Shown piece after piece: positions 11,411 to 23,121 of a stretch of 64,000 bases of DNA (position 1 is its first letter; every line of letters begins with the position of its first letter). Made by a program: the position numbers and the translations under genes. A model generated the notes under the pieces. The model searched no databases. It was not told the origin of the DNA and saw only the letters and a program-made list of their open reading frames with translations. The stretch is from Zoroaster sp. YZ-2022 (taxonomy: Eukaryota > Echinodermata > Asteroidea > Forcipulatida > Zoroasteridae). The DNA lies in the NCBI GenBank assembly GCA_029582265.1, contig CM055823.1, forward strand, positions 11,411,716 through 11,475,715, written 5' to 3'.

Positions 11411-11943
11411 GCTGCAAGCACATGACATGTATGCACACATGTGTTTCTAATCTGTGATACATGTACATGGCCAGGGACCTCCCCCATGCATGGAGCAATA
11501 AACAGTGTCCCACTGACCCAAGCACTGACCTTGAAATCACTACAAAACATGGATGTACATGTTTGCCATGGAAAGGCAAGTATGCCTAACCTCACTTTAT
11601 CAAAGAGCATGTAGCATATAACCTCAATCCATTACTTTAGCAAAGATATTTGAGGATTTGGATAGGTTTGGGTTTAAACAAGAAAAATTGTGTAGTATCC
11701 TAGTCCACATCATACTGTGTACATGATGTACTCAACAATGGATTTAGACCAGTGTATAATGCCAGATTTAATGTACAAGTATTGTTCCACAGACTGATAT
11801 GTAAGGTTTAAAAAATAAAACAAGTGACAGAGTGAGAAGTAGTTGAGAACTGTATCTTGCATGCGCACCTTAGCATTTGCACGTTCTCACCACAGCTGAT
11901 GATTCACCCAGTTCTAGTTTAAGATTGCCTCTAGTTTTTTCTA
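11411..11943. other. Intergenic, nothing recognised
   Basis: No supported gene; overlapping short minus-strand ORFs lack any family motif. Confidence 0.4.
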
Positions 11944-12195
11944 GGAACTAGTTCCGCTGTAAGTGCTCTATCCCATGATGCATTTATACTACAGCTAATT
12001 CTCTATTTATTAGATCAAAGTTATTAGGAACTAGTTCCGCATGTAAGTGCCTATCCCATGATGCATTTATACTACAGCTAATTCTCTATTTATTAGATCA
12101 AAAAGTTATTAGGAACTAGTTCCGCATGTAAGTGCCTATCCCATGATGCATTTATACTACAGCTAATTCTCTATTTATTAGATTAAAAAGTTATT
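11944..12195. repeat. 84-bp tandem repeat, three copies
   Basis: The 12-bp palindrome GGAACTAGTTCC starts at 11944, 12028 and 12112, exactly 84 bp apart. Each is followed by TATCCCATGATGCATTTATA and TTCTCTATTTATTAGAT. The copies are nearly identical, so the duplication is recent. Confidence 0.9.
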
Positions 12196-12489
12196 GTATT
12201 TGGGCCACACAATAATATAATAATTGCTTTATAGAAATGTTACATGTACGTGTTGAAAAAGAAATAAACTGTACATGAATATAGATTCTATTTATCGGTT
12301 CCAATTACCCGTAAACGACTTTTTAAAATTCAGACTTAACATTTGATCAGAGTGAACAGAAATCTGTCACCCTTGAACAATGTACCGTAATGTTTACAGT
12401 TTTACAGACAATTATCTTTAAATTCAAGAGATTGCACTCCAATAAAGCCTTGTGGGAAAATAATTATGTACATGTACCGAGATACATGT

Positions 12490-12715
12490 ACCTACAAAGA
12501 ATTGTGACATAAGATGAGTTTTAAGCAGCGAATTAAATCTAGTTATACTATGACAAGATATGAGTTTAGTTGGAAGATGATTCCAGAGTCTCGGAGCCGT
12601 GACAGAAAAAGACCTACATGTATCACCCCAGTTCCGTTTTGTCGGTTCCTTTAGGAGTGACATGTTACTGGAGCGCAAATTGCGTGATGGAATGTAGACT
12701 TTATTGTATGTCAAC
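12490..12715 (-). pseudogene. 3' fragment of a non-LTR retrotransposon (CR1/L2/jockey-like reverse transcriptase tail)
   Basis: The minus strand encodes the characteristic C-terminal tail of non-LTR reverse transcriptases. It reads SRNLRSS near 12690, then RSFSVTAPRLWNHLP, then SITRFNSLLKTHL, inside a 128-residue open frame. The catalytic RT motifs and any endonuclease are absent, so this is a heavily 5'-truncated copy. It lies between two near-identical blocks of about 60 bp, 12412-12473 and 12717-12778, both containing CACTCCAATAAAGCCTTGTG. These are too long for an ordinary target duplication. Clade assignment is approximate. Confidence 0.65.
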
Positions 12716-12785
12716 ACGACAATTATCTTTAAATTCGAGAGATTACACTCCAATAAAGCCTTGTGGGGAAATAATGTACAAAGTG

Positions 12786-13143
12786 AAGGAGTAATGCAGT
12801 CCATGAACATATGCTGTTACATCCGACATGCTCAATTCATGTCAGATAGGAAATGATGTTTACAGCAATTTATTTTTTTTTGTGGGAAAACTTTTAACCA
12901 GAAAGTTTCATATGCTTTTATTACTTGTATTATTCATCAATGGTTCTTGACATTTTTTTACTTAAATTTAACATTTTAACCATGTAGACCTTAAGTGTTT
13001 GTCCTCTGGACGGAGCTGTTCTGATTAATGTTTTCCTAAAATGGTATGTTGAAGTACATGTATGTTACATGTATTTAATTACTTATTATCTTTGAAACCA
13101 TCGGCAAGCGAGTACAAATGAATAGATATAGAAAATCAATGTA
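12786..13143. other. Intergenic, nothing recognised
   Basis: AT-rich sequence with no supported gene or repeat. Confidence 0.4.
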
Positions 13144-13151
13144 TGTGTGTA

Positions 13152-14318
13152 CAGGGTTGTAGTTGCCGTCGGCTTCCGAATGGGTCTAACCGGCACTCCC
13201 CTCTGTCGAAACCGGCACCAAACGCAAATTGATGTCTTACCGACCGGCACAAAAATGTGTGAATATTTCATTAAACAGTAATAAAAGTTTTAAAAGTTCA
13301 TGTATTCTTCTATTTCTTTTTATTATTTATTATTTTGAGGACTTTAGTCCAGATCAATTAAAACATCATGATATTATAAAATAAATCTCAGTTTGTAGCG
13401 GTACAAACAAAATACACTAATTAGCATTTATTTATGACGCCAGGAAAAGACCTGGAAATCCCCATTATGATTGGTTGTTTGCGCCTGCACGATGAGCTAA
13501 TGCCATCAGTCTCTACCGCGTGCAAATGATGCGACGTGTCGTGAATGTCGATGTAACGTAAATTTCAGGTTGGATAAGCGTGACTTGAACGCTCAGCTTT
13601 CCCCGCGATGTGCTCAGCAAAGGAAAATTATTCACGTCGGCCCCTCCGCCTATTCATGAAAAGTTTTGTGAACGTTTTTTGGAAGTGTTTTGATCAAAAT
13701 AATTATGTCGCATCGCAGAAAAGTATCACCAGAGAAAGTATCTCTTCGCCACTAAACGCAAGGGGCCGGCAGTGATAGACACGGCAGCCGGTCAAGCTAA
13801 AAGCCGGCAAATTCGAGACATTCTTCTGCGACCACATTCGTGTTAAGGTACAACTGACCTGAACTGATCACGCCACCGAAGTCTTGCCACTGTGTGATTT
13901 AGGCCAAAACCGGGCTGCTATGCCTGACCCCTTGGGTTGCTCAAGTTACCACCATCAAAAAACAGAAGCTGGCATCTAAGTTTAATAGCGAAAAGTGGAC
14001 ACCTGGTAGGCCATACAGAATTTGTTTTTCTGAGCCAACATTGTTGAAACATTGTATTGAGGCACTTCTTTCACATCATAAATTTTTGTATAATACAAAA
14101 AATATCATATATTATACAAAAAAAGGTGAGCCTCCAAATCCATTTAAAAGCTAAAAACCCAGGGCGCCGGGCCGCCGACCCACCACCGGGCAAGCCCGGG
14201 CGCTGGGGGGCCCTTCAGCGGGCCCCTGGACCCCCGGCCGTGAGGAGTTGCGCTCCGTTCGCTCCGCTCGCAATCGATAAAATTAGCCGGCACTCAATTT
14301 GGTCTGGTGACAACCCTG
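13152..14318. mobile_element. hAT-like element with 8-bp target duplication
   Basis: Termini CAGGGTTGTAGTTGCCG and TGGTGACAACCCTG are flanked by TGTGTGTA at 13144-13151 and 14319-14326. An 8-bp duplication and CAGGG ends are classic hAT features. A GC-rich block near 14160-14270 (GGGCCCCTGGACCCCGG-like) resembles blocks in the elements at 19486-20861 and 18168-22754, so these belong to one related group. No intact transposase. Confidence 0.8.
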
Positions 14319-14326
14319 TGTGTGTA

Positions 14327-15689
14327 CCATGCATGTATGCAAACAGATCATGTACAAACTAGTGCTGGGAGTTGCCAGTTAGTTCACAGTTTAACCTAAT
14401 CTTTCATGGTCAGTTAACCGAAAGTCAGCAACCTGACGGTCACACAAACTAGATCATTGGCAAATGGCACAATATGCATACATGTGTACATTTTGAATCA
14501 AAAAGCATTGATCAATCAAATTTCTGCAATGATTGTTTAATAACCAATGCAGCAAAAAAAAAGTCTAGAACAACAAAATGGGCAAAAAATTCTTCCAAAA
14601 TGGTTGGTCGGTTAGCCGTTAAATTTTATAAACGGTTCGTGCAGTTTTGGTCGGTTAACCATCCCATCACTAATTTATTGTCAATATTTTAAAAAGTAAT
14701 CTCAATCCCCAGAGTAGTGGCAGAAACTTCAGCCTTATATCTTCATTTCTTTGACATACATGTAAGATAATTCTTGTAATTGTAGATAGCACATTGGCAC
14801 AATATGCTACATATAAACGCACAATGCATGACACACTCAATGCCTTTATACTGCATAATAGTTTGGAACGCGTAGATCGTGTCACAACTCCTATGTAACT
14901 CCACCCTTGAGTATAACGAAAGCAAATATGACATCAAGTGTGTAATCAAAAGAAGCAAGTTAAAAGCACCAAATTCAAAGTATTTTGGATAGAATCTCTC
15001 ATGGAATGATGTTAATATTTTGTCTAATAAATTTTTTTTTAAATGTTGGTATGAATACATAAGTATGTGTATAATGAATCAACTGAAACATTTCTTACTG
15101 AACAAGGTCCTTTTAACAATCAAATTATTTTATTCTTTATTTGAATTAATCTAATGGAATGATCATGTTAATATCTTGTCCTTTATCTGAATAAAAATCA
15201 TCTAAATACTTTGGGTAAACTCATCACACTTTTAGTAACAAGCTACACACTGTTTATTCTACAAAAATACATGTACACACTACATGTATTTATTCTACAA
15301 AAACGAGCAGTTCGCATTGTAAACTAGGTCGGGTTCCAAGAGCATACTACTCCTTAATTACTTGAAATTGAAAATCTTAAATTTTTAAAACTGGGGAAAT
15401 TTATGTTTAAATAATACTCATAACTTTCTTCCTCCTACATGGAAATAAAATCACTGAATTTTTTTCAAATTCACAAAACGTGTAAACGAATCCTACATTT
15501 AAAAAATAGAAGCTTCCATTTCCAATGTTTTTTTTTTATTTCATTAAGTGCGACAAGTGGACCCGCTAATTTTATATCACAATTCCCAGTTCAACTGATT
15601 ATGTACATTTTTAAATGTTTTTGGCCTTAAATAAGAAAAATTCAAGCAGAAATTTCAGTCGGGTATAATTTGCTTTTAGAAAAACTTAC
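14327..15689. other. Intergenic with part of a dispersed repeat
   Basis: No gene is supported. About 15470-15660 (TTCCATTTCC, TTTATTTCA, ATATCACAATTC words) resembles 26700-26860, so both are copies of an undefined dispersed repeat. Confidence 0.4.
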
Positions 15690-15810
15690 CGATAATGTTG
15701 GGAATACCATTAGCTGTGAGCTGTCTCTGATGAGCCTTCAGTGGGTGTTTGGATTCATCAAATGGGTGATTTTCGTTGTTGGAGGTTGAATCTACTTGCA
15801 GATGTATCAT
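15690..15810 (-). CDS. Candidate internal coding exon of an unidentified gene
   Basis: On the minus strand a 3' splice site (GTTTTTACCACAG, ending at 15811) precedes a 121-nt stretch that ends at a consensus donor, ATCG followed by GTAAGTTTTT (donor GT at 15689-15688). Only one of three frames is open: it starts MIHLQVDSTSNNENHPFDES and ends NGIPNII plus one base, so the phases are 0 and 1. Two good splice sites around one open frame favour a real exon. The protein is not recognised. Neighbouring exons may be lost in the adjacent gap or lie outside the window. Confidence 0.45.
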
Positions 15811-15811
15811 C

Positions 15812-16073
15812 TGTGGTAAAAACATACAAATCATTTCATTACCTATGTTGGCCAGTTTTTAGAAGTGGAGTATAGACGATGTGACCAATGACATCACATG
15901 TTTAGAAAAGAGCCTCGAAGGTGAAACTGCACCAGGCTCAAAATATACACCGGTCTATGACAAGAAACCATAACAAGTTGTTTTTCTCTAATGATAAACA
16001 AAGATAATTTTACCAATTACAGGAGTGTATTCTATAAGCAATCCTCAGTAAGCAATTAACCAATTTAATACCC
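15812..16073. other. Intron-like or intergenic sequence up to the gap
   Basis: Nothing recognisable before the N run. Confidence 0.4.
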
Positions 16074-16573
16074 NNNNNNNNNNNNNNNNNNNNNNNNNNN
16101 NNNNNNNNNNNNNNNNNNNNNNNNNNNNNNNNNNNNNNNNNNNNNNNNNNNNNNNNNNNNNNNNNNNNNNNNNNNNNNNNNNNNNNNNNNNNNNNNNNNN
16201 NNNNNNNNNNNNNNNNNNNNNNNNNNNNNNNNNNNNNNNNNNNNNNNNNNNNNNNNNNNNNNNNNNNNNNNNNNNNNNNNNNNNNNNNNNNNNNNNNNNN
16301 NNNNNNNNNNNNNNNNNNNNNNNNNNNNNNNNNNNNNNNNNNNNNNNNNNNNNNNNNNNNNNNNNNNNNNNNNNNNNNNNNNNNNNNNNNNNNNNNNNNN
16401 NNNNNNNNNNNNNNNNNNNNNNNNNNNNNNNNNNNNNNNNNNNNNNNNNNNNNNNNNNNNNNNNNNNNNNNNNNNNNNNNNNNNNNNNNNNNNNNNNNNN
16501 NNNNNNNNNNNNNNNNNNNNNNNNNNNNNNNNNNNNNNNNNNNNNNNNNNNNNNNNNNNNNNNNNNNNNNNNN
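16074..16573. other. Assembly gap (500 N)
   Basis: Exactly 500 unknown bases, probably a fixed-length scaffold gap. The right arm of the inverted duplication begins at the first base after it, so long-range orientation here depends on scaffolding. Confidence 0.98.
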
Positions 16574-16844
16574 TTAATAAAAATTTATACTACATGTAGG
16601 TTCCAACAACTAAACATTAGTGTCATTTAAAACTGTTTCAATTATACAAACAAAACCTAACTTTTGCTGAGGAATACGTAACTTTTGGAATCCTTCAAAC
16701 TACATTTGTAACTTCCATCTTTGTGATTATAAGTAAGACATTATTCCTGGAATCTGGGATTTCAAATAACTGTTCAACTCATTTCAATGTGTTCATTAAC
16801 AAGAACATTAAAAATTCTTTCAGATTTGTTTACTTTCATATTAA

Positions 16845-17197
16845 CCCTAACCCCTTGGGTATTTTTACTAGAAAGTATCCTGAATCCATCAGAATCCGCC
16901 AGTGTAGATATTGGACATATCCTGAATCCGCCAAAATCCACCACTAAATTTCTGGTGGATTTTGGCAGATTCAGGATACCATGCTCACATGAAAATTTGT
17001 ATAGTATGTTGCTGCATAGAATCTATCAAAATCTAACACATACAAGTGTTGGCTGTACATGTACAGTACATGTAACTATAATCCATCAAAATACATCAAC
17101 CAACATAACCAAGCAGTTAAAAACTATTGAAATCCTGAATCCGCCGAAATCCTCCAAAACAGGGGGATGGATTTTGATGGATTCAGGGTGGTTAGGG
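16845..17197. mobile_element. TTAA-flanked element, family A, right-arm copy
   Basis: TTAA at 16841-16844 and 17198-17201 flanks CCCTAACCCCTTGGG and GTGGTTAGGG ends. It is the same insertion as 1395-1776, carried along by the duplication, and differs by small indels. Confidence 0.75.
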
Positions 17198-18357
17198 TTA
17201 ATGATGGCCAAGAAGCGCCTAGGTTTTTTACACATAGTTCAGAACAGTGGCCAACACTGCATTGCTTAATCACATTAAGCAGGCCTCGACAATTTTTTTC
17301 TTCTTAATTGCCCGATCAGGCAAGCTTTGGTCGCAGATTGCTTGCCCGCCCCCGAACTTGCCCGGCAAAAAGAGACCTAATTGAGACATGCATTTTGAGG
17401 AAATTATATCAGCAAATTAAGTGTCAACATTGCCAAACCTGGACTTATGTATTTTTATTTTTTAATTGACAACAAAGGCTTACTATCGTAGAATAAATAA
17501 GTACATGTATGTCAAATTTGAACTTTCGTACATGTAAACTTCGTCATGCACGCAGTCACACGGAACCGGCACACTGATGACATGGACATCTTTATGCGTA
17601 CACATGATGCCGAGTACTGGGAGTGCGGCTATAAGCCAGGCACTTCGTGTATGACGTCACCAAGTGCAGGCTCATCACATGAGGCCCACTTACGAATTCT
17701 CAATTCGTCAAAAAATGACATTTTGTAATATTTACACTAGTTGTCACAGCTACAATTCAATTAGCTGACGTGGTAATTGTCACGCCAAAATTAAACACAA
17801 TCAAAATGGAGTGGATCCCAGCTGTTTCCAAGAGAGGAAACTATTTTTGGCTTGGCAAATGGGTTCTCAACTGGGCGCCGGGCAATACCAGATCAAACAC
17901 AGTGACGTCAGACACGAAGTGCCTGGCTTATAGCCATACTCTAGTACCAGCGATGTATTTTTCCACAATGGGTTCACATAAAACTGTGTTGCTATGCTGA
18001 GTGCAGCAGCCGACAGCAACGTTACCAAGTACTTCACTCGGTCCACCACGCAAACCAATACGGTGGGGCCGAGCGAGCGAACCATGAGTACAATATTGTT
18101 TCCTTGGCTCCCTCGATTTTTAATTGTGCAGACAAATGCATGTAATAAGGAAACCAGTGTCAGTTCACAGGGGTTTCAAAACAAGCTGGTACCGGCGAAT
18201 TTGACCGGCTACTTCGGCGCCGGCGCCTTTAGGGGGGGAAAAAAATGGGAAAAAAATTACAGGAGAAAAAAATTTCAATTCGTAATAATAATGATAATTT
18301 CATCAACTTAAAATATGTTATAAGTTTTGAGGCTTTGCATGGTGGAATACGATGCTG

Positions 18358-18842
18358 TTTGCGGTAACACCATGTTTATCACAACGGAAGCTGAGCACCT
18401 GAAAAGATCAGCACGATACCGTATACCCTTTCGCAGTGAGAAAGTTCAGTGGAGAATTGAGTTTCTTGGCAACTGCTTACTTCAGCCGCAGTGAGCCTTA
18501 TGGTTCAGGGATGACTTCACGAGGTTGAGAATTAGGAGAACCATAGGACTTCACGGTTATTTCCTGAAGAAGATTAGAGCAGGCTAATCAAACGTAGAGA
18601 ATAACCCTTGAAGTCCCTATGGTTCTCCCTGAACCATATTAACCTCGTGAAGTCCCCATGGTTCTCCCTGAACCATATTTCTCACTTAGCGCAGTAGAGA
18701 GAAACGAGCGTTCGGAAATTGGTCTCCCTTGAACCTTTCTCACTTAACGAAGGTTGAGATACGAGTTGTGCGATACGGTTCTTTTCAGAACCTGTATCTC
18801 AGCTTCACGTTAGTTGAGATAAACACATGGTGTTACCGCAAA
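18358..18842. mobile_element. Nested element with TTTGCGGTAACACCATG ends
   Basis: Inverted ends TTTGCGGTAACACCATGT and ACATGGTGTTACCGCAAA enclose about 0.45 kb. The interior contains several copies of TATGGTTCTCCCTGAACCAT-like and CCTCGTGAAGTCC words in both orientations and would fold extensively. A related end (GCGGTGACACCATGTG) occurs near 59126. Confidence 0.65.
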
Positions 18843-19061
18843 CCGAAACGATATTAAAATATGTTAAACACAAAAATTATATTTGGAGAATTAAAACAGT
18901 TATTTAGTTTGTCAAGAATAATGTGATTCTTTCAAGACCGCTAACCCATGCGATCTCGCAATGAAAAACACATTCCCTCGATCTTGTTGACAAGTCTTGT
19001 GTTCCTTATTCACTATACATCGCCAACATTTGGGCGCTTTCACACAAATCGCTCTCACTTG

Positions 19062-19152
19062 TAGTCTGGTTCCCTGACCAAAAATTGCCTAAAAAATCTG
19101 AATAAAATCGACAGAGAACAGTCAGAGATTTTGGGGTCTGGGAACCAGACTA
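19062..19152. mobile_element. 91-bp MITE
   Basis: Ends TAGTCTGGTTCCC and GGGAACCAGACTA are perfect inverted repeats; the interior is only about 65 bp. Confidence 0.65.
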
Positions 19153-19485
19153 GTTGAAAAGTTTCGGAAGACGTGGTGGTTTACGTTTACTTTCTTCTGG
19201 GATGGGCTTCACGTGGTCCGTGTTTATTTATGTGATGATTTTGTGCTGGCGTCAAAATGCCAGTCACAGTCACTTCTGAGTTTTTTCGCAAAGAAAAGCA
19301 AGAACAGTGAAGATGTAGTTGGAGTGTATTTCGTTTTATTATGAAAATGTAAAATGTCAATCAACAACGCTAAAATTAAAAAACAGTGGACATGATGAGT
19401 AAATCATTCCTTCCTCTATGGTTAGAATTAGATCAATCAGTGGTAATTCGGGGAGGGTTTAGTGTAAGTGTACTTAACGTGTTAA

Positions 19486-20861
19486 CAGGGATGTGATTTC
19501 TCCGTTTTTTTCCGGAAATCCGTTTTTTTTTCCCCTCAAAAGTCCACCAACGTGAATCGTGTGAATCCGTTGAGAAAATAGGGGGGTATAATGTGCTAAT
19601 TAAATATTCATATCGATGTCTGTTTGCCGAAATCATCTGAAATGTACTTACTTGCTGTTTTTTTGATGTATTTTTTACGCCCATGCGCACGAACTGAAAT
19701 ACACTATGCGTCAGCGCGATTATAATGTGGTTCGCTCGGCCCGCCGATTGGAAGTGGTGTGAATTCTACAGTTCGGGGCCGAGGTTGTAAATTTTTAAGT
19801 CTAGTTCCTGTGATAGTACTCGTGTTTCACACACTGTGTGCAACCCCGTCCACAATAGTAAACCCTGGAATGCTTTGCTTGAACCCTAATTGGACGCAGG
19901 CGGGCTGAGAATGCAGTCGGGTGCCTTTATGACAGAGAGTAAAATGCAGGCAAAATACCGTTGTAAAATAGCTCACTTCTTGGTACCAGCCGTCGTACAC
20001 ATTTTATGTATCCAACATGGTCGCGCTTAATAAGACGGTCCTGTTGCATGGAGGCATCAGTACGAGAGATTGATAATGGAATCAGAATAAGTTTCGCTGG
20101 GAATGGCTTCGAGAGATAGTCACTGTTGATGGACATCAGCATAAGCTACATGATTGTTTCAATAAAATAGCGACCGCTGGCAAGGTGTTTTGCAACTATT
20201 GCAACGACACCATTAACTATGCAGCAAGCGGTAATGTATTGCAATACGCAAACAGAACTTTCTTTTCAATTAAGTAGTCTGCTATGTTGTTTACTGACAT
20301 GAAATAACAAATAAAAACACATCAATTGTCTGTTATAAATGATTGTCTTGAGTAGTTTTTTGTATTTCTTTGTGTATTATTCTTGATTTTTTTTTGGGGG
20401 GGAACAAAATATGAGCAAAACCTCTAGACTTATCAAGTCTGGTGCCACTAAAGCTGGTACGTTCCATTCATTAACGGATTAAGCAAAACGAATATCAACT
20501 GATTGGAATAATCAATTTTTTGTTTATTTCTTCACAATTCTACAATGTTAGTGATACCAGTGTATTTATATTAAAAATGAGTGACAAACCAATAGTGATA
20601 CTGATGAACTGAAAAAGAATACAACCAAAATTAAAGAAGAGACAACAAAAGTGGAAAAATATCGTTGTCCAAAAGATGTCCCAGAAAGGCTGAGATTGCA
20701 CCACAGAGCATCTACATTTCAAAATTTTCCCGGGGCCCTTGAGCGGGCCCCGGACCCAACGCCGTTAATGGCTTCGCGCTAAGCGCTCGCAAGGCTAGGA
20801 CTCCCCTTCCTGGATCATTTACATTTTCAGTTTTTTTTTTCACAGTCCAATCACATCCCTG
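19486..20861. mobile_element. CAGGGATGTGATT-ended hAT-like element, nested
   Basis: Ends CAGGGATGTGATT and AATCACATCCCTG are flanked by TGTTAA at 19480-19485 and 20862-20867, again a 6-bp duplication. A GC-rich block near 20730-20790 (CTTGAGCGGGCCCCGGACCC) is shared with related elements in the window. No intact ORF. Confidence 0.7.
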
Positions 20862-20921
20862 TGTTAAACATGAATTGCGTTAGGAACTTTGGGGAAACTT
20901 TTGGAAATCCAGATTTTATTA

Positions 20922-22031
20922 CTGTAATTTCCGGAATATAAGCCGCGGCTTATTCGTTTAGTGATTTTGACACGGTAAAAGTTGCCTGCGGCTTATACGC
21001 GGTGTGGCTTATTATACGCCGAGGTATGAATCTTGAAGAACACTAAAACACAATGCACAATTAAGCAAAAATCGTTGTTAAACAGACAGAAACAGAAACC
21101 TAAAAACCTTTATTGTTCGTAGCGAAAATGGTCTGGTCATTGTCAGTTTTAGTGAGCGGACCTCGATACACACAGATTTATTCAAAACTTCTGGAAAAAA
21201 AAACGTTGCAACGTACGTTTAGCGCCAGCGACATCAGAATCCACCCACGACATAGTCTATGCCATGCATGTACCAGAGAGCCAATGGGAAAATTCGTTAT
21301 ATCGTAGTCTATAGAAGGAGCCAATAGGAAAATTCGTTACGCGTGGCAGGCGATGAGTCATCGTTTCGTTGGTTGCCGTTGTAGTGATTACATGTACGTT
21401 GTGCAGAAAGCAGGCAACCAGCAGGACTACGTATTCCAGCGGGACTACGTTCGACATTCCCGAATGCCGTAAATAGTGATACGGGAACGGAACTGCAAAA
21501 TAAAAATGTCGCAGAAAGCTGCGGTGCAGAAATTTCGAGATAAATACTCAGAAAGCTACCCAGTTATTGCTGCCTCCAAAAATTGGGGAACTTCACGCAT
21601 TTTGTAAAATATGCAGCACGGATTTCTGCTTTAGCCATGGTGGCCTTAACGATGTCAAGAAACACGTGGAGTCGAAGAAACATCGATCCCACAAGCAGTG
21701 CCGTTGATTCCTGTACAAGCACATGTATTTCATGTATTTCAGACATGCGTAAAATGTGCCAAACTTTACTATTACAAGTATTAGTATTACTATTACGAAT
21801 TGTCAAGGTTGGCAGGTATGCTATTGTATCTCTTTCAATACATTTTGACTCGAATGCAACACAATGACCCCCTTTGTGGCGATGTGCCGACAGTGAGTGG
21901 CGTCCAGCGGGCCTCTGTGTGCGGCTTATACGCGGTGCGGTATTATGTTGACACATGAATCTTGTTTTGGTGATTTTGGGTTAGTGTGGCTTATACACCG
22001 TACCGCGCGGCTTATATTCCGGAAATTACAC
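20922..22031. mobile_element. Nested element with GTAATTTCCGGAATATAAGCC ends
   Basis: Inverted ends CTGTAATTTCCGGAATATAA and TTATATTCCGGAAATTACAC are flanked by TA on both sides (20920-20921 and 22032-22033). GCGGCTTATACGCGGTG words repeat subterminally in both ends. It retains a broken zinc-finger exon (21506-21707) but no catalytic domain. Confidence 0.7.
21506..21707 (+). pseudogene. Relic of a transposase-like N-terminal zinc finger
   Basis: From ATG at 21506 the frame begins MSQKAAVQKFRDKYSESYP and hits a stop near 21606. Shifting frame around 21580 continues with a clear Cys2-His2 pattern: FCKICSTDF, then HGGLNDVKKHVESKKHRSH, and stops at 21705-21707. A finger of this CxxC...HxxxxxH shape with an HGG segment is common at the N-terminus of hAT-type and domesticated transposase proteins (from memory of the family). 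The rest of the protein is missing. It sits inside the 20922-22031 element and supports that element descending from a coding transposon. Confidence 0.5.
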
Positions 22032-23121
22032 TAATAAAGATTGCTCATTGTAGTGTAGTCACTTTAAGTTGCGTATGCCCCTTTAAGACTTTACGCACGC
22101 GCATTCAACATGTTATGACGTATCGTTTGATAGGAGATAATTATTGTCACAATGAAGTTAGTTCCACATTGGTGGATCAGAGTTGGGACAATAAATAATT
22201 AGAAAGTACTTTTGTGTCGCCGTGTTCATTTTGGGATTGTATACAATACTCATTATAATCACACCAAAATATTATCAACTTATTATTTTATTATTAATTG
22301 TTTTTTATTTTTAAGGCCTACTTTTATTTCTATTTTATTTTCATTTCTATTTTTTATTGTTTTTTTTTATTTTATACAATTTGGTAAAAGATGATGGTGT
22401 ATTCATTCTTAAAAATTACATGTTGGAAAATACTTTTAACCCCCCCCCCCCCCATTAACCAGTGTTTTGACTGATAAATATTCTTTTTGCAGCGGTATTA
22501 AAATGGGTTCACCACTCATAGGGGAACCTCTGCCCAATTTTTAAATTACATTTGTTGCACTTTACCAAGCATCTTCAGACAATTTAATTTTATACTGACT
22601 CGTTACATGTATTTCCAATGGTCCATTATTTTTAATTTGATTAATTTTCAACAATTTTCATAAGCGGGCCCTGGACCCCGGCACAATTTTTTTATTTCAC
22701 TGCCGCCTACTTCAAGAAAACTGCCGGTTACTTTGAATCTTATTGAAACCCCTGAGTTCAGATGGGACAACCACGACATGCACGACAATTTGAGTGGATT
22801 TTTATAAGCTTAGATTTTATTAAATGCTTTGAACACTTTGTAGGTAATCACCAGTGGATTGAAACGGTAAAATGTTTATTTAATAAGTAATATAACTCAT
22901 TAGTGTTTCAATAAGAGCACTTGCCCGATCGGGCAGACCATTCAGACGTCCAGGTTGCCCGACAAAATTTCACCGTGTCCCGGGCAATCGGACAGGCGAT
23001 TTGTCGAGGCCTGCATTAAGGTTTTGGGTCGATTGCAGACATTTCAAAATGTTGTCAAACATCTATTTGCGAAAGTCTCGACTCCAGACTGGTTGGTTCA
23101 AAGAAATAAAGTATACAACCG

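Larger units (their letters stand above)
18168..22754. mobile_element. CAGGGG-ended transposon, itself a host for nested insertions
   Basis: Inverted ends CAGGGGTTTCAA and TTGAAACCCCTG are flanked by AGTTCA at 18162-18167 and 22755-22760. The uninterrupted copy in the left arm (CAGTGTCAGTTAAGATT on its reverse strand, near 440-470) shows that the whole 4.6 kb plus one AGTTCA is an insertion. At least four further elements sit inside (18358-18842, 19062-19152, 19486-20861, 20922-22031). The element's own sequence is the remainder, without a transposase. The 6-bp duplication is shorter than the usual hAT 8 bp. Confidence 0.8.
17280..23013. mobile_element. hAT-like element, right-arm copy, split by later insertions
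   Basis: The outer ends CAGGCCTCGACAATT and GTCGAGGCCTG match the left-arm copy (195-1312) in inverse orientation. Element sequence runs 17280-18161, is interrupted by 18168-22754 plus its target duplication, and resumes at 22755. The internal GGCTATAAGCCAGGCACTTC inverted pair is conserved. Confidence 0.7.
16574..23021 (-). repeat. Right arm of the large inverted duplication, expanded by insertions
   Basis: Read on the minus strand it follows 187-2447. It lacks the family B TTAA element and carries an extra 4.6 kb at 18168-22760. It ends outside the CAGGCCTCGAC element with CATTAAGG, the mirror of CCTTAATG at 187-194. Confidence 0.85.

Noticed and set aside
12424..12810. Complete 128-residue protein
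   Set aside because: Only the central part resembles the LINE tail; the ends are translations of the flanking direct repeat.
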